This document shows, in pieces, positions 7,974-15,274 of a stretch of 64,000 nucleotides of DNA (the first letter of the stretch is position 1; each line of letters starts with the position of its first letter). The notes beneath the pieces are model-generated. The model searched no databases. It was not told the DNA's origin and worked only from the letters and a program-made list of their open reading frames with translations. Origin of the DNA: Natrarchaeobaculum sulfurireducens (GTDB taxonomy: Archaea > Halobacteriota > Halobacteria > Halobacteriales > Natrialbaceae); contig NZ_CP024047.1 in NCBI RefSeq assembly GCF_003430825.1, forward strand, positions 1,240,001-1,304,000, in the 5' to 3' direction. The position numbers and the translations under genes were made by a program.

Positions 7974-9488
7974 TCAGAAAAAGTCGTTCAACCCGGACTG
8001 GTTCTCGTCTGCTTCGGCATCCTGGGACGAATCGTTTCCGTCAGAGACATCGTCTGGGTCGCTCGAGGCCGCTTCGTCGCTCGAGGCGGCGAGCGTCACC
8101 TGTCCACCAGCGTCGTCGTCTCCGCCCGCGTCGGCCCCGCTCGAGTCGGCGTCCGTATCGGCTCCGCTCGAGTCGTCGCGCTGGAAGAACGCCGACCCCG
8201 AGTGCTCGACGGTCTGTTCCTCGAGGAGTTCTTCGGCGTCGTCGACGATCGACTGGACCTTGTTGGTGTCTTTCCCACTTCCGGTGACGAACGAGAGTTC
8301 CTTCGCGTTGAGTTCGTACGCCGCGGCCGTCCGAACCGTGAGGTCGCGGTTCGTGCAGTGGTGGGTCATCGCGGAGAGAAACGGCAGGATCTCGCGGCGA
8401 GCCGTCGCGACGCTCGTCCCCTCGCGTTCGGCGATCCGCTCGGCGATCGAATCGCGAGTCTGCCGGGTGCCCTTGGTGCTCCCGAGCTTTCGCCAGTAAC
8501 TCGGCGGCCCGTACCGCGTCCAGCCGCCTTTCGGCTCGCGGCGGGCGGCTGCGACCCCTGCGGTCATGTTGTCGGTCGCATAGCGCCAGTAGGAGTAGTT
8601 CTGTGTCGACCGGACGCGACCGAGCCAGCGATCGGCGTTCGAGAGGGAGTCGTAGGCGTCGGCCAGTTCCGCGCCCTGGTAGTCTTTGGGGACGTTGTCC
8701 TCGATCCAGTTCAGCAGTTCGTCGGGGTTCTCGTCGACGTCGTAGGCCGCACGCAGTGCTTCTTCGGCGTCGGCCTCTTTGATGAGCGTATCGAGATAAT
8801 CGAAGATGCCCGCGGTTCGGTCGCGCTGGCCCGTCACGACGTCCTCGACGGTCAGTCGCTCGGCCGTCTCGGCGACCGCCTGCAGGTCGTTGACCGCAGA
8901 ACGTAAGTCGCCGTTCGTGTTCTCGGCGATTCGCTTCAGGGCTTCTTCCTCGAACTCGACGCCCTCGCGTCGGCAGATATCTCGCAGGACGGGGACGATC
9001 GAGCGCTTCGAGACGTCACGGAACTCGATCGTCTCGCAGGCGTTACGAAGCGACTGACTCATGTCGTAGAATTCGTTGGCAACGAGAACGATCGGCTGGC
9101 TGGCAGCTTTGACGACCCGAGTGACTTCCCGCGAGCCGCCGTAGTCCGCGCTGCCGTGGAAGTTGTCCGCCTCGTCGAGGACGACGAGTCGGCGTCCCGC
9201 CTCGCCGCCAGTGAGCGTGCCACTCTTTGCGGCCTCGCCGGCGACGCGCTTGATGACGTCGGCCTGGCGGTCGTCGCTGGCGTTGAGCTCCATCATCGGC
9301 CAGCCCATGTCGTTGGCCAGCGCGTGAGCCGCCGAGGTCTTCCCGATGCCGGGACTGCCGTGGACGATCACCGCCTTCCGGTGGTCCTCCCACGTCCGCG
9401 CCCACTCCTCGAGTTTGTCGCGGGCCTTGTCGTTCCCGCGTACCTCCGACAGTGTCGTCGGTCGGTACGTCTCGGTCCAGTCGCTCAT
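7974..9488 (-). CDS. rfcL: Replication factor C large subunit
   Basis: The large subunit of the archaeal clamp loader, which opens the PCNA ring and loads it on primed DNA. The AAA+ core has Walker A GSPGIGKT at 44-51 and Walker B LVVLDEADN at 101-109, then a helical lid and collar to about 390. The last 110 residues are an acidic, disordered-looking linker ending in QSGLNDFF (497-504), a good match to a PCNA-interacting PIP box. The ATG at 9488 is chosen because MSDWTETYRP is the normal family start; the frame is open 17 codons further upstream. The small subunit is not in this window. Confidence 0.95.
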   Translation of the reverse strand: MSDWTETYRPTTLSEVRGNDKARDKLEEWARTWEDHRKAVIVHGSPGIGKTSAAHALANDMGWPMMELNASDDRQADVIKRVAGEAAKSGTLTGGEAGRRLVVLDEADNFHGSADYGGSREVTRVVKAASQPIVLVANEFYDMSQSLRNACETIEFRDVSKRSIVPVLRDICRREGVEFEEEALKRIAENTNGDLRSAVNDLQAVAETAERLTVEDVVTGQRDRTAGIFDYLDTLIKEADAEEALRAAYDVDENPDELLNWIEDNVPKDYQGAELADAYDSLSNADRWLGRVRSTQNYSYWRYATDNMTAGVAAARREPKGGWTRYGPPSYWRKLGSTKGTRQTRDSIAERIAEREGTSVATARREILPFLSAMTHHCTNRDLTVRTAAAYELNAKELSFVTGSGKDTNKVQSIVDDAEELLEEQTVEHSGSAFFQRDDSSGADTDADSSGADAGGDDDAGGQVTLAASSDEAASSDPDDVSDGNDSSQDAEADENQSGLNDFF

Positions 9489-9531
9489 TGGCGTGTGGTT
9501 GGGGTGAGTCGCGTTTAGTGGTTGCGGAGCG

Positions 9532-9906
9532 TCACTCATCGGCGACCGTCTTCAGGTCCAGCCGAGGCGTGACGTCCGCGTACGCGTCGTCGCTCGAGAC
9601 GATGGTATCGCCGTTCGATTCGACGAGGTGAAGCGCGTCGAACGGCGTGAACCCGTGGTCTTCCACGTACGTCGCCGCCGTAACGACCGTCTCCGCGTCA
9701 CCGCGTACCTCGATGAGGGTGGCGGCGTTCGAGACGACGCGTTCGGTATCACGGTCCTCGCGGTAGGCGACCAGCAGGAGTTCGATGAGCGTGAACTGTG
9801 ACGTCCACAACTCGTCTCGGTGTTCTCTGTACACCGACTCGGCGGCCTCTCCAAGCCAGTCGTCGTCCTTAATCAACGCGAGGAGAAAATCAGATTCTGC
9901 ATACAT
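9532..9906 (-). CDS. PIN-domain ribonuclease toxin, VapC family
   Basis: A 124-residue PIN-domain protein with conserved acidic residues in the expected places: Asp6 in the first strand, Glu42 in the central helix, Asp90 in TPFDALHL, and Asp106/Asp107 in IVSSDDAY. VapC toxins are metal-dependent RNases that cut tRNA or rRNA. Its ATG directly follows the stop of the AbrB-type gene at 9907-10137, the usual antitoxin-toxin order. A second, broken copy of its 3' end lies at 10421-10512. It ends 44 bp before the rfcL start on the same strand. Confidence 0.88.
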   Translation of the reverse strand: MYAESDFLLALIKDDDWLGEAAESVYREHRDELWTSQFTLIELLLVAYREDRDTERVVSNAATLIEVRGDAETVVTAATYVEDHGFTPFDALHLVESNGDTIVSSDDAYADVTPRLDLKTVADE

Positions 9907-10137
9907 CTAGCGTCCGGCCTCGTCGAACGCCGCAGTACGCGCTTCTCTACGGAGTTCGTCCGCGGACTTCTCGACATCTGCGAACTCGTCTCTGAGTGCC
10001 TCGAGCGGGTCATCGGCGACCGGAACCAATTTGACTCCGTCGGGAAGCTGGACGACGTGATATCGGTTCCCGTATCGCTCTCGGACCTCCTTCGGGAGCG
10101 TGAGACGGCCACGGTCGTCAAGCGCTACGTTTACCAT
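9907..10137 (-). CDS. AbrB/SpoVT-type antitoxin (VapB-like)
   Basis: A 76-residue protein with an N-terminal swapped-hairpin AbrB domain (MVNVALDDRGRLTLPKEVRERYG, up to VKLVPV near 45) and a charged helical C-terminus (LRDEFADVEKSADELRREAR) of the type that wraps around a PIN toxin. The AbrB part would bind and autoregulate the operon promoter. The ATG at 10137 is chosen because it starts the AbrB fold; an in-frame start nine codons upstream is possible. The stop abuts the toxin ATG with no gap. Confidence 0.85.
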   Translation of the reverse strand: MVNVALDDRGRLTLPKEVRERYGNRYHVVQLPDGVKLVPVADDPLEALRDEFADVEKSADELRREARTAAFDEAGR

Positions 10138-10283
10138 ATCCCTACGTTCGGTGGGAGAAAGCAAAACTCTTCCCCGAATTCGTCAGGGCACCCATCAGCG
10201 GAGCAGATGCCGAGTTCGTCCACCGCTCGTGAACCACCGATTACCACACCCAGACATCGAATCCTATCGTACTTTCGCGACTG

Positions 10284-10330
10284 CTCGGTCCACTCGCTGA
10301 TTGGAACGTGGTTGGTGCGAGTCGTGTTTA
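10284..10330 (-). pseudogene. Duplicated fragment of the rfcL start region
   Basis: These 47 bp match 9471-9517, the start of rfcL and the DNA just before it, at 39 of 47 positions by hand alignment. Read on the minus strand the fragment gives TNHVPISEWTE, compared with PNHTPMSDWTE in front of and at the real start; the initiator ATG has become ATC. It is 813 bp from its source and lies upstream of the antitoxin gene. It codes for nothing by itself and is treated as a duplication relic. Confidence 0.75.
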
Positions 10331-10420
10331 TGACAGCCACTGCACGTCAGTGCGCACCTGCTCACCAGACGGATCGGCGATCGGTGTGCGATTCGTTACA
10401 GTTGGTACTACAGTAGTCGC

Positions 10421-10512
10421 GGAGCGTCTCCTCGCTGCCCGTTTTCAGGTCCAGGCGGGCACGTGACGTCCGCGTACGTGTCGTCGCTCGAGACGATGGT
10501 ATCGCCGTTCGA
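10421..10512 (-). pseudogene. Frameshifted 3' fragment of a second vapC gene
   Basis: The segment aligns with 9529-9618, the last ~30 codons of the PIN toxin. The 48 bp at 10465-10512 match 9571-9618 at 47 of 48 positions, giving NGDTIVSSDDTYADV on the minus strand. An extra base after that shifts the frame, so the end of the toxin is lost, and the 5' part of the gene is missing altogether. With the rfcL fragment at 10284-10330 it outlines a second, decayed copy of the rfcL-vapC junction. Confidence 0.85.
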
Positions 10513-10550
10513 CGGAACCGTTTTCCCGATAGCCGAGTGACGTCGAGCCA

Positions 10551-11138
10551 ATGGCCGAACAGCGTCGGATTCCGATTCCGGTCAGGACGGGTGCAGTCGC
10601 GGGCGTCGTCACGTGGCTCGTCGGCTACGTCGCCATCTACGTCGTGGGCCTCGACGCCCTCCGGGCGGAGCTACGGGCGAGCGGTCTCGAGGTGCTACTC
10701 GAGACGGCCACCGACTGGCAGTTGGCTGGCTGGCTCTTTTTCGACGCCCATGGCGTCACGCTCGACGTACCGACGCTCGCACTGGGTGGGACACTCGAGG
10801 GACAGGGGCTTCTGGCCGCGATCGGCGGTTCGTTCGTGGCCCTCTACGGTCTCCCAGTCGTGGCGCTCGTCCTCGCGGGCGGAGTCGTGACGTGGCGACA
10901 CCGGCGGACGTACACACGACCGACCGATGCAGGGATTGCTGGTGCGACGACGGTGGTCGGCTATCTCCCCTGTGTGGTGGGTGGACTTGTTGCGTTCACC
11001 GTCGACGCCGGTGAGATCGTCCTTCGACCGGAGCTACTCGTTGGCGTCGTACTGGCCGGGCTCGCGTACCCAATCGTGTTTGGAGCGCTCGGTGGGATGC
11101 TGGTTGCAGTGGCTGGCAACCGATACGATCTGGCGTAA
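10551..11138 (+). CDS. Integral membrane protein of unknown function
   Basis: The 195-residue product has about five hydrophobic segments: 14-33, 66-75 (weak), 84-108, 127-151 and 160-188. One extracytoplasmic stretch (34-80) includes the charged LRAELRASGLEVLLETATD. The charged WRHRRTYTRPTD loop near 112-123 probably faces the cytoplasm. I cannot assign it to a named family; this topology is common in haloarchaeal membrane proteins without known function. It begins 38 bp after the vapC relic and appears to be a single-gene unit. Confidence 0.75.
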   Translation: MAEQRRIPIPVRTGAVAGVVTWLVGYVAIYVVGLDALRAELRASGLEVLLETATDWQLAGWLFFDAHGVTLDVPTLALGGTLEGQGLLAAIGGSFVALYGLPVVALVLAGGVVTWRHRRTYTRPTDAGIAGATTVVGYLPCVVGGLVAFTVDAGEIVLRPELLVGVVLAGLAYPIVFGALGGMLVAVAGNRYDLA

Positions 11139-11230
11139 TTGGGTCCCAGAGATCGCTTCGGGTTGCGGTCTCATGGAACAGACGATAGCAGTCCGGACGA
11201 GAACAGCACACCGACCAGTGCCAGCGGTTC

Positions 11231-11503
11231 TCAACGATAGAGCGAGAGATAGAGCATCCCAAAGCCCACGATGAACGGGATCGTCTCGACGATGTGGAAG
11301 GCAATCGGCGGCGACGGGAGCTGAGAGACGATCGTCGTCAGCGCGACCCCCATACTTAGAAACGCAAAGCCGATAAACGCGGACTCGAGTCGCTTCGTAC
11401 TGTTTTGTCTGTACGACTGAAAACTGATGAGCGTCAGCCCCAGTGCGAGGGCGAAAACGGTCAGCTGCATCAGCATCAACAGCGCTTCGACGAGTTCATT
11501 CAT
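11231..11503 (-). CDS. Small membrane protein, DUF7521-like
   Basis: A roughly 90-residue protein with three predicted membrane segments (near 5-24, 38-58 and 66-86) and a short basic loop QSYRQNSTKR. It resembles the haloarchaeal DUF7521 family, usually found downstream of a small winged-helix regulator, as here (11577-11927). GTG at 11512, ATG at 11509 and ATG at 11503 are all in frame; the last starts MNELVEALLML. No function is known for the family. The recognition is from memory. Confidence 0.7.
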   Translation of the reverse strand: MNELVEALLMLMQLTVFALALGLTLISFQSYRQNSTKRLESAFIGFAFLSMGVALTTIVSQLPSPPIAFHIVETIPFIVGFGMLYLSLYR

Positions 11504-11576
11504 CGACATCACCGACAGCTATAGTGTCCGGCCGCTCGAGTGTGCCCGACGATGTGTGTCCGTTGGTCATCGCGAC

Positions 11577-11927
11577 TCACTTCACACCGAGGTCGTCCCA
11601 GAGGCTCGAGAACCGATCCGGAAGGTTTTCCTCTCGGTAGATTCGGACGTCGTACTCGTCGTCTTCTAACGAAATGACCGTACTGTTGAAGTTACACCGG
11701 AACTCCTTGTAGTGGTTGCCGTCGTCGGCGACGAGTGTCTGATGTTTGATGAGGTCGTTTTTCTCGAGGAGATCGAGTCGACGGTAGATCGTCGGCTGAG
11801 AGAGGTCCAGCCTGGTTGCGAGTTCTTTCGCCGAACCGGGTTTGCGGCTGATAGACGCGAGGACGGTTCGTGCGTGTTCGTCCCCGATCGTGTCGAGAAT
11901 TTCTTCGATGGAGGACTCTTCATCCAT
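11577..11927 (-). CDS. Winged helix-turn-helix transcription regulator
   Basis: The 116-residue protein has an ArsR-like winged helix: HARTVLASISRKPGSAKELATRLDLSQPTIYRRLDLLEKNDLI covers helices 1-3 with the recognition helix near SQPTIYRRLDLL, followed by a wing (TLVADDGNHYKEFRC). The C-terminal part, with VISLEDDEYDVRIYRE, looks like a small dimerisation or sensing segment. It is 73 bp upstream of, and on the same strand as, a small membrane protein; the pairing suggests co-regulation or a membrane-linked signal. No ligand-binding residues can be identified. Confidence 0.88.
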   Translation of the reverse strand: MDEESSIEEILDTIGDEHARTVLASISRKPGSAKELATRLDLSQPTIYRRLDLLEKNDLIKHQTLVADDGNHYKEFRCNFNSTVISLEDDEYDVRIYREENLPDRFSSLWDDLGVK

Positions 11928-12131
11928 GTGTGAATAAATGGTATACTCAACACAAAAGGTTTTCCGGGTTGGCAGACGGCGATTTTCACCCCATAGTCTC
12001 GTTATTTGACAATAAAACGGGCGAAGAGACGGACTCGATGTTCAATAGGCCCGTTGTGGTTCGGTACCGATAGTCACATTCTCGGTACAGCAACCACTGA
12101 TACGCGGTGTGCTGGTCCGCACAAGTGGGGT

Positions 12132-12162
12132 GTCTTCAGGCTGTGAGAAGACCTATATATAT
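12132..12162 (+). promoter_or_regulatory. TATA box with an adjoining dyad, upstream of the zinc-ribbon gene
   Basis: A strong TATA element, CTATATATAT, lies at 12153-12162, about 63-72 nt before the ATG at 12225. Immediately upstream is a perfect 6-bp inverted repeat, GTCTTC (12132-12137) and GAAGAC (12147-12152), with a 9-nt spacer. This is where a regulator would block or assist TBP/TFB binding. Its role is inferred from position only. Confidence 0.45.
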
Positions 12163-12224
12163 CCCTTCTCCACGGACGAAGGTACTGTCGACGTTATATG
12201 TGGTCTGTCTGCGGAGACGGGAGT

Positions 12225-12425
12225 ATGGCAACGACTGATGACGTGACCAACGGGATGACCGAACCCTGTGAGGTCTGCGACACGGATACGCTTCACGAAA
12301 TTACCGTTCAGCTCATAACCGAAGGCGGCAGCGGAGAGAACGCCCGATACTCGCGAGAACCGTACCGCGTCCGGGAGTGTCTGCGGTGTGGAAACCGCGA
12401 CAGTCAGCGAATGAACAACGCCTGA
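12225..12425 (+). CDS. Small zinc beta-ribbon protein, DUF7835-like
   Basis: A 66-residue protein with two CxxC knuckles (CEVC near 16-19, CLRC near 53-56) that should bind one zinc. The flanking SREPYRV and the terminal SQRMNNA match a small zinc-ribbon family present throughout haloarchaea, recalled as DUF7835. The ATG at 12225 (MATTDD) is preferred to the in-frame upstream ATG at 12198. It is monocistronic. Its function is unknown; single zinc ribbons of this size often mediate protein or nucleic-acid contacts. Confidence 0.85.
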   Translation: MATTDDVTNGMTEPCEVCDTDTLHEITVQLITEGGSGENARYSREPYRVRECLRCGNRDSQRMNNA

Positions 12426-12706
12426 GACGAACTACTGGATCGACCCACCGTGACCCCACAGGGCGGTCGCGGTCCCCAGGAACTGACTGAAAACAAACTG
12501 GACACGTGGGCCTTGTCCGGATACACCCCCAGTATTTTCCCCACTCGATCGACGTCTCGACGAACGGAGATAGCCACTCGAGCCGTTGTTCGTACGTGAC
12601 GTGGCGACATCACACCCGACGGCACATCGCCACCGACCGTATCGACCGGTCGCGGTCGCCGAACGATCTCCGGTAGCTACTTGGGACGACCGTGTAACCT
12701 CTGTAC

Positions 12707-13417
12707 ATGAGCGGACGCGGACCGAAACGGGAACTCGCGGAGAAGATCGCTGGGGAGATCACGCTGAGTGACGATCCTGGAGCGACGTTACGAAAGTGGC
12801 GCACCGACTTCGACGTCTCACAGACCGATCTAGCGGCCGAACTCGACGTTTCCTCGTCCGTCATCTCGGACTACGAGAGCGGACGCCGTGAGAGCCCCGG
12901 CATCGGCGTCGTCGGCCGACTGGTACGTGGCTTGCTCGAGATCGACGAGCGCCGTGGCGGCGATCGTATCCGCCAGTACGGACGAGTGCTCTCGGCAGGT
13001 TTCGACAGCGACGTCGTCCTCGACCTCCGCGAGTACGCGACCTCGATCTACCTCTCGGCGTTCTACGACGACCTCGAGGCGACCGAGATCGCATCGGGAG
13101 CCACCGACCGCATCAGCGGCCACACCGTCATCGACAGCATCGAGGCGATCACCCGCCTCTCGAGCGAGGAGTTCTTCCGGCTCTACGGTCAGAGTACGAA
13201 CCGCGCGCTGGTGTTCACCGGCGTCACTCGCGGGGAATCTCCGCTCGTCGCGCTTCGCGTCGTCAACCCGACGCCGAACGCCGTTGTCCTCCACGGGATC
13301 GACGAAGACGAACTGTGGGATCACGCCGCGGATCTGGCTCGGATCGACGGGTACTCACTCGCTGTGACGAAGGCACCGCTCCAGGAGATGCTCGATCACC
13401 TCGTTACGCTCGAGTGA
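12707..13417 (+). CDS. XRE-family helix-turn-helix transcription regulator
   Basis: The 236-residue protein has an N-terminal XRE-type HTH at about 26-62 (GATLRKWRTDFDVSQTDLAAEL, then DVSSSVISDYESGRR), followed by SPGIGVVGRLVRGLLEID, a layout typical of archaeal HTH regulators. Residues 85-236 form a second domain (LDLREYATSIYLSAFYDDLEATEIASGATD... FRLYGQ... LVFTGVTRGESPLVALRV... VVLHGI) that I cannot name and that may sense a ligand or mediate dimerisation. A 59-residue membrane protein starts 4 bp after its stop, so the two probably share a transcript. Confidence 0.88.
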   Translation: MSGRGPKRELAEKIAGEITLSDDPGATLRKWRTDFDVSQTDLAAELDVSSSVISDYESGRRESPGIGVVGRLVRGLLEIDERRGGDRIRQYGRVLSAGFDSDVVLDLREYATSIYLSAFYDDLEATEIASGATDRISGHTVIDSIEAITRLSSEEFFRLYGQSTNRALVFTGVTRGESPLVALRVVNPTPNAVVLHGIDEDELWDHAADLARIDGYSLAVTKAPLQEMLDHLVTLE

Positions 13418-13421
13418 GCCC

Positions 13422-13601
13422 ATGTTCGACTGGACCGAACGACTGACCGTCGCGCTCTTGATCGGGTTTCTCCTCACGCTTTCGCTCGCAATCTACGCGG
13501 ATAGTGGGCTCTTGTGGCTCGTCTGGGGCGCCCTGACGGTACTGATCACGGGAACCGCGCTCGTACTGGTCAACCGCTCTGAGCCGCCCTCGGATCCCTA
13601 G
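13422..13601 (+). CDS. Small two-helix membrane protein
   Basis: A 59-residue open frame directly behind the XRE regulator (4 bp gap) reads MFDWTERLTVALLIGFLLTL, then SLAIYADSGLLWLVWG and ALTVLITGTALVLVNRSE. It has two membrane-spanning segments (about 9-25 and 29-51) and short polar ends. The tight spacing, hydrophobic pattern and ATG start support a real gene. No family recognised; co-transcription with the regulator suggests a membrane partner or target. Confidence 0.7.
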   Translation: MFDWTERLTVALLIGFLLTLSLAIYADSGLLWLVWGALTVLITGTALVLVNRSEPPSDP

Positions 13602-13685
13602 CGGTAGCCGGAGGCGACGCTCGAGGAGTGACGGCACTGGCGTCGACAGGTAGGACAGAAATCGAGTCAGACGAGTCGAACTAAC

Positions 13686-14069
13686 TCAGGCGATCTGGTC
13701 TTCGTACTCGGCTGCGCTCAGTAGTTCCTCGAGTTCGTCCGCGTTGTCGGCGTCGATCTCGAGCATCCAGCCGTCGCCGAACGGGTCGTCGTTGACGAGT
13801 TCGGGCGCGTCGAACAGCTCCTCGTTGATCGAAACGACCTCGCCGCTGACCGGAGCATAGAGGTCCGAAACGGCTTTGATCGATTCGATAACCCCGAACT
13901 CCGTCTCTTGCTCGAGCGCGTCGCCTTCGTCGGGGAGTTCGACGAAGACGACGTCGCCGAGTTCGTCCTGTGCGAAGTCGGTGATGCCGACGCGAACGAC
14001 GCCGTCGTCCTCGAGTGCCCACTCGTGCGATTCCATGTACTGTCTGTCGTCGGGAATGTCGAAGCTCAT
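13686..14069 (-). CDS. gcvH: Glycine cleavage system H protein
   Basis: The lipoyl carrier protein of the glycine cleavage system, which carries the aminomethyl intermediate between P, T and L proteins. The 127 residues include the lipoylation site ESIKAVSDL with Lys65, and the conserved YMESHEWA and [12 protein letters not shown] segments. The ATG at 14069 is chosen because [17 protein letters not shown] is the normal start; the frame is open upstream inside gcvT. The start is 1 bp beyond the gcvT stop, so they form one operon (gcvT-gcvH) on the minus strand. Confidence 0.96.
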   Translation of the reverse strand: MSFDIPDDRQYMESHEWALEDDGVVRVGITDFAQDELGDVVFVELPDEGDALEQETEFGVIESIKAVSDLYAPVSGEVVSINEELFDAPELVNDDPFGDGWMLEIDADNADELEELLSAAEYEDQIA

Positions 14070-14070
14070 G

Positions 14071-15168
14071 TTATACTGTATCAATGAATGGTGTGGTTTC
14101 AACTCTTGCCTTTTTCGACCGGCCGCGGACGACGACCTGTAACGTCGTGCCGGGGTCGGCATACTCGACCGGGACGTAGCCGAGGCCGATCGACTGGTCG
14201 AGGGTGGGACTCATCGTCCCGCTGGTTACCGTCCCGATGACGCGTCCGTCGGTGTTCGTGATGTCGTAGCCGTGGCGTGGGACGCCGCGGTCGATCAACT
14301 GGAACCCGACGAGTTGCTCGTCGACGCCCTCGTCTTCGACCGCCGCGAGTGCGTCACAGCCGACGAACGCCGTCTCGAGCGCCACGGTAAACCCGATGCC
14401 AGCCTCGTACGGTGTTCGCGGGTTCGACTCGTAGTCGAAATCCTGCCCGGCGAGGACGAAGCCGGCCTCGAGTCGGAGCGTATCGCGGGCACCGAGCCCG
14501 CAGGGTTGGCAGTCGAATGCGCCCCAGATCTCCTCGGCTTTGGTCCACGGGAAGAGCAGTTCGAAGCCGTCTTCGCCGGTGTAGCCCGTCCGGGCCGTCC
14601 AGCACTCCACGTCGTCGATCGTTGCGTACATCGCCTCGAACCGGCCGAGGTCGGTGACCGACTCGTCGGCTGCCGCTTCGACGAGGTTGGGCGCGTTCGG
14701 GCCCTGTACGGCGACCATCGCGTACTCGTCGGTCCGATTGTCGACGGTCGCCTCGAGGCCCCACTCGTTGCGGTGGCCGATCCACCGCTCGTGGGCTGCC
14801 TCGTCGGTCCCCGCGTTCGGGACGAAAAGGTACGTCGACTCGCCGTCTTCGTCGGGAAGGCGGTAAACGACCGTGTCGTCGATGATGACGCCCGCTTCGT
14901 CGGTGATCACGGCGTACTGGGAGTCGCCAACCTCGAGTCGAGTAACGTCGTTCGAGGTCAGCCGTTGCATCAGCTCCGTCGCGTCCGGCCCCGTCACGTG
15001 GATCTGGCCCATGTGCGAGACGTCGAAGATACCGGCATCCTCGCGAACCGCGGCGTGTTCCGTCTGGATCGAATCGAACTCGACAGGCATGTCCCAGCCA
15101 CCGAACTCCGTGAATTTCGCTCCTCGATCACCGTGGTGCTCCCACAGTGGCGGCTTCGACAGCGTCAT
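14071..15168 (-). CDS. gcvT: Glycine cleavage system T protein (aminomethyltransferase)
   Basis: Transfers the methylene group from aminomethylated H protein to tetrahydrofolate with release of ammonia. The 365-residue length is normal. Recognisable segments are [13 protein letters not shown] near 19-31, [15 protein letters not shown] near 41-55, [12 protein letters not shown] near 194-205, and LRLEAGF near 231-237, the usual GcvT folate-binding fold order. It starts [12 protein letters not shown] and precedes gcvH by 1 bp. The P-protein genes are 15 kb away on the opposite strand (29952-32764). Confidence 0.96.
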   Translation of the reverse strand: MTLSKPPLWEHHGDRGAKFTEFGGWDMPVEFDSIQTEHAAVREDAGIFDVSHMGQIHVTGPDATELMQRLTSNDVTRLEVGDSQYAVITDEAGVIIDDTVVYRLPDEDGESTYLFVPNAGTDEAAHERWIGHRNEWGLEATVDNRTDEYAMVAVQGPNAPNLVEAAADESVTDLGRFEAMYATIDDVECWTARTGYTGEDGFELLFPWTKAEEIWGAFDCQPCGLGARDTLRLEAGFVLAGQDFDYESNPRTPYEAGIGFTVALETAFVGCDALAAVEDEGVDEQLVGFQLIDRGVPRHGYDITNTDGRVIGTVTSGTMSPTLDQSIGLGYVPVEYADPGTTLQVVVRGRSKKARVETTPFIDTV

Positions 15169-15274
15169 ACCAAACAGGTCATCCCCGGGGTAGTAATGTC
15201 TTTTCGTCGGCCGAACGCCGTATTCTGTACTCGAGTTGTGGTCGGAACCGACCGTCGAGGCGCGGCCGATTGGG

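Noticed and set aside
7959-8906. Long plus-strand frames opposite rfcL
   Set aside because: They are antisense shadows of a real gene with complete AAA+ motifs. High GC and biased codons leave the opposite frames open.
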